This document shows positions 52,320 to 61,455 of a stretch of 64,000 bases of DNA, one piece after another (within the stretch, counting starts at the first letter, position 1; each line of letters starts with the position of its first letter). The notes below the pieces were generated by a model. It had not been told where the DNA came from. It saw nothing but the letters and a program-made list of their open reading frames with translations, and made no database searches. The stretch is from Zobellia amurskyensis (lineage in GTDB: Bacteria > Bacteroidota > Bacteroidia > Flavobacteriales > Flavobacteriaceae): contig NZ_RCNR01000003.1 of assembly GCF_009725985.1 (NCBI RefSeq), forward strand, positions 124,001 through 188,000, read 5' to 3'. The position numbers and the translations under genes are program-made.

Positions 52320-53480
52320 ATGAAATCTATAAATAAATATCATCATCGGGTCAACTGGATTGATGGAATGAAAATTAATAAGAATCATTTCATTACAATG
52401 GAAAATTCCACATTGGAGATGATAAGAAACTCTGAAAGGAAGGATATATCACCCATAAACTACGGTCTTCTACCACAACTTTCGGATCAAGATAATTCGT
52501 TGGATGTCTTGATATCTGTTGACGGTCAATTATCCATCAACGTGGTCCTAAATAGATGTAGGGCTATTACTTTAGGGGGCTATAAAATTGATATTACCCA
52601 ACACACAACAGACCTGTTAGTGGAATCAGGACATATCTTAAAAACCCAATATACAATTGACAAGGAACAAAGTGAATTATACGTAGTACTTAGTACAAAC
52701 CCATTTGAAAGAATTGCAGTTGGTGATAGTGATATAGAGGAAGAACCACCGCGACGTCCGTATGTTTTTCCACAATATAAGCTTAACATCTTACCAAAAA
52801 ATGAGACGTCTGAATATGAATTGGGAATGCACCATTTAACTATCGGTAAAATTCTAATTGAAGATGGTAAAACAATTGTGGATGCAGATTTTATCCCACC
52901 TTGTAGGTCGGTTCAAAGCCATCCGGATTTAAAATTCACTTATAGCGAGTTGGGGTCTTTTTTAAACCAGATGGAATTATTTTCATTACATATTATTCAA
53001 AAGATTTATCAGAAAAAACAAACTAATGATTTGGCTGGTGTTGCTTTATATCTAGCCGAACAGGTTATGCGTTATCTAAATGAAATTATTACAGAATTCC
53101 GTTTTGTCGATAAATATGAATCACCAATTCATATGATTATGAAATCTGTAAACTTAGGCCGCGTCATTAAAAGTAGCTTAGATGTTTTTGTTGGTTCAGG
53201 GAAAGAAAACTTCCTTAATTACTTAACCAACTGGTGCGATTTAAATCAAGGTGCTTTTGAAAATATTTTGATAGAAACCATTGAATTGGAATATGTACAT
53301 AGTGACATAAATTCAACCTTGGTAAAAGTCTCTTCATTTACTAAACTTATGTTGTCTCTTTTTAAAAAACTGAGTGAGTTGGATTATATCGGCGAAAAAG
53401 CTGATTCTGGCATTTTTGTAAAAGAAGAGGTGGTTGATAATTCAGAACTAAAAGGAAGAAGAAGTTTCTTGTTGGACTAG
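52320..53480 (+). CDS. tssK: T6SS baseplate subunit TssK
   Basis: A 386-residue protein with the TssK N-terminus (HHRVNWIDGMKINKNHFITMEN, equal to the conserved WxxGMxLxPxHF of the family), followed by shell strands (LLPQLSDQDNSLDVLISVDG, NVVLNRCRAITLGGYKI), a helical middle (FTYSELGSFLNQMELFS) and a C-terminal head. TssK links the baseplate wedge to the membrane complex, and in this subtype probably to TssN/TssO. It is 14 bases after the PKD gene and 57 bases before tssO. Confidence 0.88.
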   Translation: MKSINKYHHRVNWIDGMKINKNHFITMENSTLEMIRNSERKDISPINYGLLPQLSDQDNSLDVLISVDGQLSINVVLNRCRAITLGGYKIDITQHTTDLLVESGHILKTQYTIDKEQSELYVVLSTNPFERIAVGDSDIEEEPPRRPYVFPQYKLNILPKNETSEYELGMHHLTIGKILIEDGKTIVDADFIPPCRSVQSHPDLKFTYSELGSFLNQMELFSLHIIQKIYQKKQTNDLAGVALYLAEQVMRYLNEIITEFRFVDKYESPIHMIMKSVNLGRVIKSSLDVFVGSGKENFLNYLTNWCDLNQGAFENILIETIELEYVHSDINSTLVKVSSFTKLMLSLFKKLSELDYIGEKADSGIFVKEEVVDNSELKGRRSFLLD

Positions 53481-53537
53481 AAACAGAGTTTTTCCTCATG
53501 AAACAATATTAAATGAACCGAATAAACATAAAGGGAG

Positions 53538-54038
53538 ATGAAACCAAAGAACAGTAAAGAAAGGAGAGTAAGTTTTTTAAAATTTTCAGGATTATTTATA
53601 GTTACGGTCTCTGTAATCTTGGGGGCAGTATATTTTAATTTTAAGGTGCCTGAAAAGGAAAATATGCTATTGAGGGAACAGGCAAGTATTGTTGAAGGAG
53701 AAATTAAGTTTCAAAAAGGTTTTTTTGGAGAAATGCAAGGTCTGAAAAGAATGATAGATTCACTAGACCTACCCGGGCAAAATGCCTCCTATCAAAATTC
53801 ATTAATAAGTGCGGAAATTGTTAATTTGCAGAATGAAATTCCCGTTAAAGACTCTACTTACTTATATGACATGCATATGAGCATCGTACAGCTTTATGTA
53901 GAATTACAGACGGCAAAAGGGAAACTTAATGAACTCCGAGACGCGGAGGGAACTATAAAGGAATATAAGTCAGAATTGGAAGCTTGTAGAGAGGATTTGA
54001 AACATGTGGAACGAGAACTTTCTATAGAAAGGAGATAA
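53538..54038 (+). CDS. tssO: T6SSiii membrane-complex component TssO
   Basis: A 166-residue protein with one membrane helix at about 14-31 (FSGLFIVTVSVILGAVYF) and then a long periplasmic coiled coil with heptads (LLREQASIVEGEIKFQK, LRDAEGTIKEYKSELEA, CREDLKHVERELSIERR). Size, topology and position match TssO, a Bacteroidota-only T6SS component. It ends the tssE-tssO unit. No strong terminator is seen in the 155 bases up to the convergent regulator gene. Confidence 0.78.
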   Translation: MKPKNSKERRVSFLKFSGLFIVTVSVILGAVYFNFKVPEKENMLLREQASIVEGEIKFQKGFFGEMQGLKRMIDSLDLPGQNASYQNSLISAEIVNLQNEIPVKDSTYLYDMHMSIVQLYVELQTAKGKLNELRDAEGTIKEYKSELEACREDLKHVERELSIERR

Positions 54039-54193
54039 AGCTATTAAGGTTGTTTTACTCAGCCTATGAATTAATATCTACAACGATGGGATAAACCTTC
54101 TCTTTTAGACAGTTTCGTTTTTAAATGGGGTGATGTAAAGCCTTTTTTTAGGATTGTAGATTGAAAATTAACTACAGATATCAATAAGTTCAA

Positions 54194-55831
54194 CTAAACA
54201 TCCGCTATATAACTCTCTAAATTCTCCGAACGCTCCAAACCCATCTTTTTACGAATTCTAGAACGTGAAACGTGAACACTATGCGGTTCTATGTTCAGGA
54301 TCCTGGCCATTTCCTTAGTGCTTAAATTTAGTTTTATGAGGGCACAGTGTTTCTGTTCTGTTGAGCTTAATTTGGGGTGTAGTTCTTTTAGTTTATCATA
54401 AAATGCCGAATTGACTTGTGTAAACTGAAGGTTGAATTCATTCCAAAGGTCTTTAGAGCCCTTTTTATATTTACTAAAAAGGGATTTGTAACGAGGAGAT
54501 GATTCGGTTTTTAGCATGTCTAAAAGTTCATCTATTGCACTATCCTTATCAATTAATTGTAGCGCGTACGATGTAAGTTCTCTACTTTTTAATTCTATTT
54601 CATTATGACTACGCTCTTCTACGAGTTTCGTTTGTAGCTCAGCTTCTTTTTTATGTAAAAGGGTCTTTTTAAGTTTTAAACGCATTTGAAATATTATACC
54701 AATCACAAGACCTAAAAGAACCAGTAAAAAGAGTATGATTTTTAGCCGGAATTGAATGGTGTTATTTTCTTCAATAGTCCGGGTTTTCTGCTCTAATTGT
54801 TCGTTTTTCTCGGAAATAGATTTCAAATAGGTGTCTTTTATTTGAAAAAGTTCGCTGTTGGTTTGGTTCTTGGCCTGTAGTACCTGATCAGCTTTTTTTG
54901 TAGATTTCACAAGATAATTATAGGCAAGTTGCGTGTCTCCGTTAGCAGAATAGACTTCCGATATTTTTCGTAATACTTCGGCTTCTAAATCATTTCTAAA
55001 ACCTTGGTCTTGACTTAAGGTCAGACTTTCATTGTAAAAGAATAGGGCGCTGTCTTTTTGGTTGAGGTCTTTTTTTAAATCACCCAAGTACATAGAGATA
55101 TTAGGTCTATAATTTAGTTTTTTTCCTAGTGTATGGTTTCGGGAAATATGCAAAAATGTATTTGCTTTTTTAAATTGCTGCAGTTCTTGCATAATTTTTC
55201 CCTTTTCAGCATCCCAAAAGGGCATCTCTATACTTTTTTCCAGGGTAATAGAAGGAGTCACATAACAAGAATCCAAGTACTGAAGCGCTTTTTGATAGTT
55301 GCCCATCTTCCGTTGTCGTACGGCCAAATACATATAACTAGAAATAAGATTATCAATTTGTGTTGAATCCTGAACATAAATTTTCTTTGCAATTTTCACG
55401 GCTTCCTGTAAATATAAAACGGATTGCTCGTTCATATTAAACTCATCGTAAAGACGAGCCAAACTAATTCGGATTTGAACTTTTTGAGCTTTATCTAAAG
55501 CTTGGTCACTTAAATATTTAGCCTGCCAAAGGTGGTCAAAAGTTTTACTGAATTTCCCCTTTCTCTTTTGAATTTCGGACATAGCCAGAAGATATTTCAC
55601 CACTCTACTTGTGTCCTTTTTACTTTCAAAATATATTTGGGATTCATCAAGAACCTGATAGGATTCAGTAGGAAACAGGTTTGACTTCGCCATTGCTTCC
55701 TTAAATCGATTTGTATAATAAGAAGTACTGTCTTGTATACTATTTTTAGATTCTATAGTCTGACAAATTCCAATTTCTGTAATTAAAAAAAGAATGACGA
55801 AAATATGTAATATTCTGGTGTACAGAATCAT
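54194..55831 (-). CDS. Exported TPR regulator with C-terminal LuxR-type helix-turn-helix
   Basis: A 545-residue protein with a signal peptide (LHIFVILFLITEIGIC), TPR repeats at about 60-330 (RISLARLYDEFNMNEQSVLYL, LAVRQRKMGNYQKALQYLD, YSANGDTQLAYNYLVKS), a coiled-coil and a membrane helix at about 365-385 (IILFLLVLLGLVIGIIF). The C-terminal HTH spans about 485-545 (STEQKHCALIKLNLSTKEMA, HSVHVSRSRIRKKMGLER). It is a common Bacteroidota regulator design in which periplasmic TPRs signal to a cytoplasmic DNA-binding tail. Its targets are unknown. It stands alone between the T6SS and the sulfatase genes, convergent with tssO and divergent from the sulfatase. Confidence 0.85.
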   Translation of the reverse strand: MILYTRILHIFVILFLITEIGICQTIESKNSIQDSTSYYTNRFKEAMAKSNLFPTESYQVLDESQIYFESKKDTSRVVKYLLAMSEIQKRKGKFSKTFDHLWQAKYLSDQALDKAQKVQIRISLARLYDEFNMNEQSVLYLQEAVKIAKKIYVQDSTQIDNLISSYMYLAVRQRKMGNYQKALQYLDSCYVTPSITLEKSIEMPFWDAEKGKIMQELQQFKKANTFLHISRNHTLGKKLNYRPNISMYLGDLKKDLNQKDSALFFYNESLTLSQDQGFRNDLEAEVLRKISEVYSANGDTQLAYNYLVKSTKKADQVLQAKNQTNSELFQIKDTYLKSISEKNEQLEQKTRTIEENNTIQFRLKIILFLLVLLGLVIGIIFQMRLKLKKTLLHKKEAELQTKLVEERSHNEIELKSRELTSYALQLIDKDSAIDELLDMLKTESSPRYKSLFSKYKKGSKDLWNEFNLQFTQVNSAFYDKLKELHPKLSSTEQKHCALIKLNLSTKEMARILNIEPHSVHVSRSRIRKKMGLERSENLESYIADV

Positions 55832-55934
55832 ATGCGTTTGTTAGATTGGTGAAATCAAGATATTAAATATTAAGATGATTATCGCCATAATAACTTATAA
55901 TTCTAGCCTTGTATAATATTTGTAAAGTACCTTT

Positions 55935-55967
55935 TTGGCAATTTTTCATTTTCTATGGTTAGTTTTG
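55935..55967 (+). promoter_or_regulatory. Candidate Bacteroidota sigma-ABfr-type promoter for the sulfatase gene
   Basis: TTG at 55935-55937 and a full TAnnTTTG match (TAGTTTTG) at 55960-55967 with 22 bases between, inside the reported range for this class. The predicted start is about 70 bases before the sulfatase ATG. Confidence 0.4.
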
Positions 55968-56037
55968 AGAGGTTGGATTAAGGTTAAACAGTGGCAATTA
56001 AGAAAATCCGAATAAAGTAATATTACCATTCAATAGT

Positions 56038-57840
56038 ATGATGAAATTTAAGATTTTCAGATATAGGTTTGCGGATAATGTCCTGATGTTTTTGTTGGTA
56101 TTATTCGTGAGTAACGGATTTGCACAAGAAGGGAAACCACCCAATGTAATTTTGGTAATGACAGATGACCATGGCATAGGAGATTTAGGTTGTCATGGTA
56201 ACCCTTGGATCAAGACTCCTAACATAGATAAGTTCTATAAACAAGCGGTGCGCATGACCGATTTTCACGTAAGTCCAATGTGTACGCCAACTCGTGCAGC
56301 TTTAATGACGGGGAGATATCCGGTAAATAATGGAACATGGGCAACATATAAAGGCAGGGATGCGTTGGCGGAAAATGCCAATACCATGGCAGATGTATTT
56401 AAAAAGAACGGGTATAAGACGGCCATGTTCGGTAAATGGCATTTGGGAGATAATTATCCGTCAAGACCTACGGACAGTGGTTTTGATGTAGCTATCCACC
56501 ACAAGGCCGGAGGAGTAGGGGAATTATCTGATTATTGGGGTAATAGTTATAATGATGATGTGTATTATGTGAATAATGAGCCCAAGCAGTTTTCGGGGTA
56601 TTGTACGGATGTATGGTTTCAAGAAGCTATGCATTTTATGGACAAAAATAAAGATGCTCCGTTTTTTCTTTATCTACCTACCAATGCACCTCATAGTCCT
56701 TTTATTGTTGCAGAAAAGTACGCGGCTCCTTATCAGCATTTAGTAGGGGATAAAATTGTTGGAGCTGAATTCTACGGAATGATAACCAATATAGATGAGA
56801 ACTTTGGGAAACTAGAAGCTTATTTAAAAGAGAAAAAACTAGCGGATAACACCATACTGATTTACATGACGGACAATGGTTCTGGAGGAGGTCTTAGTGA
56901 AGATGGCAAGTTAGGTTTTAATAAAGGATTTAGAGGTAAAAAAGGGCAACGTACAGAAGGTGGTCACCGGGTTCCTTTCTTTATCCGTTGGAAAGATGGA
57001 AAAATAAAAGGAGGAAAAGACTTGAATGAATTAACGGCTCATGTGGATTTGATTCCAACCCTAGCTGGACTTTGTAATCTTGAAATTCCTGAAGACATGA
57101 AGTTAGATGGAATAGATTTTTCGCCATTATTATTTAAAAAAGGAAAGTTAGATGATAAAAGAACGGTGTTTGTTCATAATCGTCAAGATTGGCGCACACC
57201 CCATGATAAAGAAGAAACCGCGATACTAAATGAGAAATGGCGATTGGTAAATGGTAAGGAGCTTTACGATATAGAGGCAGATAAACATCAAGATACAGAT
57301 GTAGCATCAGGAAATAAGGAGGTGGTAGAAGGGCTTTTGTCTCAGAACAAAGCTTTTCTAGAAATAGCAAAATCAGGTTACGAATACCAGGAATTTCCCG
57401 TGAGTACGGTCGGGAATGAGAATCAAAAGGAAATAAAGTTAACCATTCAACATGCTATTGGAGAAGATGGTGGAATCTGGAAACCTGAGCAAGTAGCATC
57501 AGGAATGAAAAATAGAAACAATACACATCCAATAAAAGTGGAGAAAGCAGGTAGGTATAAAATATCATGTATGCGCTGGCCAAAAGAATGTGCTGGACCT
57601 ATTTTGGGTATTCCTGAAGAGAATCCAAAAAACCAGTACGAGTATAAAACTATGCATCCAGAAAAGGTACGTATACAAATTGCCAATCAAATTAAGGAAC
57701 AAACTATAGAGGGCGATATGCAGAGTGCAGATTTTATCTTAAATCTTCAAAAAGGCAAAACTATGTTGGTAAATGACTTTATTGAAAATGGAGAAGCCTT
57801 TGGAGTGTACTACACTTATATTGAATATCTAGGTAAATAG
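56038..57840 (+). CDS. Secreted S1-family sulfatase (arylsulfatase type)
   Basis: A 600-residue exported enzyme (signal LVLFVSNGFAQ). The core sulfatase elements are present: NVILVMTDDHG with the metal-binding Asp43-Asp44, MCTPTRAALMTGRYP with the Cys82 that becomes formylglycine (C-x-P-x-R), FGKWHLGD with Lys133/His135, and YMTDNGSGGG. The C-terminal 150 residues (GRYKISCMRWPKEC, GPILGIPEEN) form an additional domain seen in related bacterial sulfatases. It removes sulfate esters from algal polysaccharide fragments in the periplasm. A maturase is needed but is not in the window. The GH117 gene follows after 35 bases. Confidence 0.93.
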   Translation: MMKFKIFRYRFADNVLMFLLVLFVSNGFAQEGKPPNVILVMTDDHGIGDLGCHGNPWIKTPNIDKFYKQAVRMTDFHVSPMCTPTRAALMTGRYPVNNGTWATYKGRDALAENANTMADVFKKNGYKTAMFGKWHLGDNYPSRPTDSGFDVAIHHKAGGVGELSDYWGNSYNDDVYYVNNEPKQFSGYCTDVWFQEAMHFMDKNKDAPFFLYLPTNAPHSPFIVAEKYAAPYQHLVGDKIVGAEFYGMITNIDENFGKLEAYLKEKKLADNTILIYMTDNGSGGGLSEDGKLGFNKGFRGKKGQRTEGGHRVPFFIRWKDGKIKGGKDLNELTAHVDLIPTLAGLCNLEIPEDMKLDGIDFSPLLFKKGKLDDKRTVFVHNRQDWRTPHDKEETAILNEKWRLVNGKELYDIEADKHQDTDVASGNKEVVEGLLSQNKAFLEIAKSGYEYQEFPVSTVGNENQKEIKLTIQHAIGEDGGIWKPEQVASGMKNRNNTHPIKVEKAGRYKISCMRWPKECAGPILGIPEENPKNQYEYKTMHPEKVRIQIANQIKEQTIEGDMQSADFILNLQKGKTMLVNDFIENGEAFGVYYTYIEYLGK

Positions 57841-57875
57841 TAAAAAAGTATTTAAAATTATAACAAGACCATATT

Positions 57876-59141
57876 ATGAAAAACATTACCACCCTATTTC
57901 TATTACTTTTTGTGCTAAGCGTATGCCAAGCACAATCTAAAAAACAAGTAGTAGAATCTACGGAAAACCAAGAAGGTTTCCCTTTTGTGTTGCCAAAGGA
58001 AAAACCTAATAGAAAAATGAGTGCTGCTATGGAGCGTATTTATACGGATTATGAAGCCCCACAACCGCAGCACAATGAACTTTTTAGTCAGTTTAAGTAC
58101 ACGGAGTTAAAAGGATTTGACTATAATGGTCACGATGGTACAATTACAAGAAGAGATCCATCAAAAACACTTTTGCATAACGGGAAGTACTATGTATGGT
58201 ATACGTATAGAAACACGTCTACACCGCCAAGAGGAGCAGATATGAGCAATGATACCATACCGTCTTCAGATTGGGATTTATCGGAAATTTGGTACGCTAC
58301 TTCCACAGATGGTTTTACTTGGGAAGAACAAGGTGTGGCCATTAAAAGACCGAAAAAACCTCTGGTAGGCTGGCGTTCTGTTACCACTACGGATATTCTA
58401 GAATGGGAAGGAAAGTATTACCTCTATTACCAAGGCTTCATGGAAGCCAGTGGCAAAAGAGGGGATGATTGTCCTGTAGCGGTTTCTTATGCAGATTCTC
58501 CAGAAGGCCCTTGGACGCCTTATAATAAGATTGTAATCGAAAACGGAAAAGAAGGAGAGTGGGACCAATATTCCATACATGATCCCTACCCGCTAGTACA
58601 TAACGGTAAGGTCTATATTTATTATAAATCTGATTTTGGTGAAAAGCCAGATAAGGTTCGTATGCAAGGGCTTGCCATTGCTGATAATCCTTTGGGACCA
58701 TTTAAAAAGCACCCTTTGAATCCGGTGATTACCTCTGGGCACGAAACCTCATTGTTTCCGTTTCGAAAAGGAGTAGCGGCTTTGGTATATAAGGACGGAC
58801 CGGAGCACAATACTATTCAATATGCGGAAGATTGGGTGAATTTTGAAATTGCTTCAATCACGGAGTTGATGCCCTATGCTGCCGCGCCACATGTGCCCGA
58901 TGCTTTCACAAATACAACAGACGGACGTGGAATTACATGGGGTCTGGCGCATTTTATCAGTTTAGGGGGCAAAGACCAATTTCACTCCAAACTTGTTCGG
59001 TTTGACTGTGATTTAAGTTTGGACCTGGATGATCCAGAAATGAAAAACCATAGGGTAAACCATGAGCCGGATGTATATTATCGCCAAGGATTGAGTAAAA
59101 AACAAATGGAGCGTATGCAATCTGAAAGTTTGAAAAACTAA
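57876..59141 (+). CDS. GH117 family glycosidase (3,6-anhydrogalactosidase-like)
   Basis: A 421-residue exported five-bladed propeller enzyme. After the signal peptide (LLFVLSVCQAQ) come the family phrases RRDPSKTLLHNGKYYVWYTY, IPSSDWDLSEIWYATSTDG, HDPYPLVHNGKVYIYYKSD, VRMQGLAIADNPLGPFKKHP, SGHETSLFP and DGRGITWGLAHF. The Asp in RRDPSK, Asp in IHDPYP and Glu in GHETSLF correspond to the catalytic set described for Zobellia AhgA. Characterised members release 3,6-anhydro-L-galactose from agar oligosaccharides, but the family has other branches, and the exact specificity is open. It is co-transcribed with the sulfatase. Confidence 0.88.
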   Translation: MKNITTLFLLLFVLSVCQAQSKKQVVESTENQEGFPFVLPKEKPNRKMSAAMERIYTDYEAPQPQHNELFSQFKYTELKGFDYNGHDGTITRRDPSKTLLHNGKYYVWYTYRNTSTPPRGADMSNDTIPSSDWDLSEIWYATSTDGFTWEEQGVAIKRPKKPLVGWRSVTTTDILEWEGKYYLYYQGFMEASGKRGDDCPVAVSYADSPEGPWTPYNKIVIENGKEGEWDQYSIHDPYPLVHNGKVYIYYKSDFGEKPDKVRMQGLAIADNPLGPFKKHPLNPVITSGHETSLFPFRKGVAALVYKDGPEHNTIQYAEDWVNFEIASITELMPYAAAPHVPDAFTNTTDGRGITWGLAHFISLGGKDQFHSKLVRFDCDLSLDLDDPEMKNHRVNHEPDVYYRQGLSKKQMERMQSESLKN

Positions 59142-59165
59142 TTAATATTTTAATATACTTATTTG

Positions 59166-59195
59166 AAAAAGAGTGTTTTACGGCGCTCTTTTTTT
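59166..59195 (+). terminator. Terminator of the sulfatase-GH117 unit
   Basis: A 10-bp stem (59166-59175 with 59184-59193, one G-T wobble) ending in a T7 run, 24 bases after the GH117 stop. Confidence 0.8.
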
Positions 59196-59581
59196 ATGCC
59201 CTAATCTGAATAGAATAATTATTGCGACTGAAATATTATAGGTTTTAAACACGAATAGCAAGCCACTTTTCATATCCAATTTCCATTCGTCTACAGGTAA
59301 TCAAGCTTCAAGTGTAGATAAACGGTATTCACCGAAAATGACAGATTTTAACTAAACCGATGCCGTAATTTTGGTGTAAGCAAATTAAAGAAATCACAAT
59401 TTAGTTCATTAAAATGCGGACGATATATGTCTGATGGGAAGTTTGAAAAAGGTCAGTTACTGTTGTTTATGATAGAATGATATTAAATGTTCCCCCTTTT
59501 TGAAAAACAACAATCGACCTGGTTGAAATTATCGTTCGCATTTTTTATATTTTCTTTCCATCCGATTATATGATTGGAAAT
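59196..59581. other. Convergent intergenic spacer
   Basis: About 385 bases between the GH117 terminator and the GH28 stop. I see no open frame, RNA gene or repeat in it. The stretch near 59511-59575 has a weak imperfect inverted repeat around ATCGAC/ATCGGAT-type words but no T-run. Confidence 0.4.
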
Positions 59582-61111
59582 TTACTCATCCATTAAATCA
59601 AAATAATCTCCGTCTGTCCATCCTAATGGGGCTTCAACGGCATGATTACTAATTGCTTTTCCTTTAACTAAAGGTTTTGTTCCATCGGCATTTTTCCAGA
59701 CTATATTTCTTACTTGAAGGGCATCTACATCATCAACTATGATGGGAAATCTAGAATCTGGTGTTTCTGTTCCAATGGTAACATTATCTAAGGATATGTT
59801 TTCTGCATGCCTAACATATAGCGTATGACTCGGAAGGTTGCCGTACGTAATTGCATGCGGATATCCTTTTTCATCTTCTTCAACGGTAGTACTAAAATCT
59901 CCCATCTTAAGTCCGCCTTTAGAGAAAAGCTGAATGTTGTTCAGTGTTATATTTTTGATTGGATGTCCTTCAAGTCCTGTAATAGAAGAACCCCAAGTAC
60001 CGGCATCGTAGGCAACTACATTGCTAATTGAAATATTTTTCACTTCTCCAATATTGTTTACCACAGCACCGGGCGTATGAGGCCTTGCCCTATTTCCCAA
60101 ACGAATGTAAATGGGAGATTCTGTACCATGAATAGTTAAATTATTTACGGTAAAACCTTCCAAGGTGCCACCATCCACAATCATAAGGGAAAGGCCGGAT
60201 ACGCCTATACGTGGTGTATCCCAAATAGGCTCTCCTTTTTCTTTTGAGGGCTTAATTACACAATTGCTTATGGAAACATTTTTAAACCCACCAGTGGTTT
60301 CTGTACCTGCTTTTATGGCATTACAAAAACTACTGACTATGCAATTGGTAATTACGATATCTTCACAGGCAGCTGCACCTGTACTTTTTAGAACAATACC
60401 ATCATCGTCTGAATCAATGATACTATTCGAGAGCACAACACGGCGGCACCCATCAATATCAATACCATCGTTATTTCGGCTTCCATGACTGTAGACATAA
60501 ATGTTAGAAATAAAAAGGTCTTCGCAATCTAGATAATGTTGGTTCCAAATGGAGGCATTGAGCATTCGTAATCCGTCTACTTTTATATTCTTACAGGAAA
60601 TTAGAAGGATATTTCTAGGCCTTCCATCAACATCACCTGCATAGGGAGTGGGCATAGGAGTATGAAGCGGACCTTGCCCGTCTATTGTGCCACTCCCCGT
60701 TAATGCTATGTTTTCTTGTCCTTCGGCATAAATAAGAGCATTGAATCCACCAAGTTGGTCTTTGTGCGATCGGTATTTGGGCATAGGTTGTAATGGAAAA
60801 TCAGCAACATTAATACTGGAAAGTAAAACCGAATTATGTTCAAAATGTAACTCAACGTTGCTTTTTAAAATAATTGTCCCCGATTTAAAAACCCCTGCAG
60901 GGATGATTACTTTACCACCACCTTTTGCAGCACAGGCGTCTATTGCTTTTTGAATGGATTTTGTGTTTAAAAATTCTCCATCACCTTTTGCACCATAATC
61001 GGTTATGATGTAGCCTTTATTTTTAATTGAATTGTCTAGTTCTGCATACGCGCTATTAGAAACTAAACTGAAAATTAAAATTAAAAAGCTAATGCGTAAT
61101 ACTTTCATCAT
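59582..61111 (-). CDS. GH28 family pectin-degrading enzyme (polygalacturonase-like)
   Basis: A 509-residue exported right-handed beta-helix (signal ISFLILIFSLVSNSAYA). Family marks are YIITDYGAKGDGEFLNTKSI at the start, GSGTIDGQG, NNDGIDIDGC (acidic pair at the NTD position), SDDDGIVLKS (the DD pair) and NAIKAGTETTGGFKN. The GHG and RIK motifs of classical polygalacturonases are not evident, as in many Bacteroidota GH28 members. The substrate is probably a galacturonan or another uronic-acid-containing glycan. It stands alone on the minus strand, divergent from the oxidoreductase gene. Confidence 0.85.
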   Translation of the reverse strand: MMKVLRISFLILIFSLVSNSAYAELDNSIKNKGYIITDYGAKGDGEFLNTKSIQKAIDACAAKGGGKVIIPAGVFKSGTIILKSNVELHFEHNSVLLSSINVADFPLQPMPKYRSHKDQLGGFNALIYAEGQENIALTGSGTIDGQGPLHTPMPTPYAGDVDGRPRNILLISCKNIKVDGLRMLNASIWNQHYLDCEDLFISNIYVYSHGSRNNDGIDIDGCRRVVLSNSIIDSDDDGIVLKSTGAAACEDIVITNCIVSSFCNAIKAGTETTGGFKNVSISNCVIKPSKEKGEPIWDTPRIGVSGLSLMIVDGGTLEGFTVNNLTIHGTESPIYIRLGNRARPHTPGAVVNNIGEVKNISISNVVAYDAGTWGSSITGLEGHPIKNITLNNIQLFSKGGLKMGDFSTTVEEDEKGYPHAITYGNLPSHTLYVRHAENISLDNVTIGTETPDSRFPIIVDDVDALQVRNIVWKNADGTKPLVKGKAISNHAVEAPLGWTDGDYFDLMDE

Positions 61112-61455
61112 TCTAAATTTTCTTTAAAATTAATTTTGAGTTTCAAAACCCTTATCCACTAGTGTTCCACTAAACTTAATAATTCTAGCTTAACAGATTA
61201 TAACATAGAAAAGTGCGACGATTTTTCGTGAATTGCAAATTAAAGGTAATTCTGTTTTTAATGTTACTTTTAGATGTCCCAGCAGATTGATTAAAAACCG
61301 GAATGAAAAAAATAATAGTAAATTATAAGAATTTCCTCGTATAGACGGTACTGGTTCGTTGGGATTATAACAAATAATTGGTTGGGAAGGCTGTTAGGAA
61401 GAAAGCTGTTTTCAAACAATAATTTAATATTTTAGAATAGTAAATAAAGAAGCGC
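61112..61455. other. Divergent intergenic region between GH28 and oxidoreductase genes
   Basis: 344 bases, AT-rich, with no gene. It must hold both promoters. The only near match to a Bacteroidota -7 box on the plus strand is TTACTTTTAG near 61263 (7 of 8), which is weak evidence. Confidence 0.35.
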
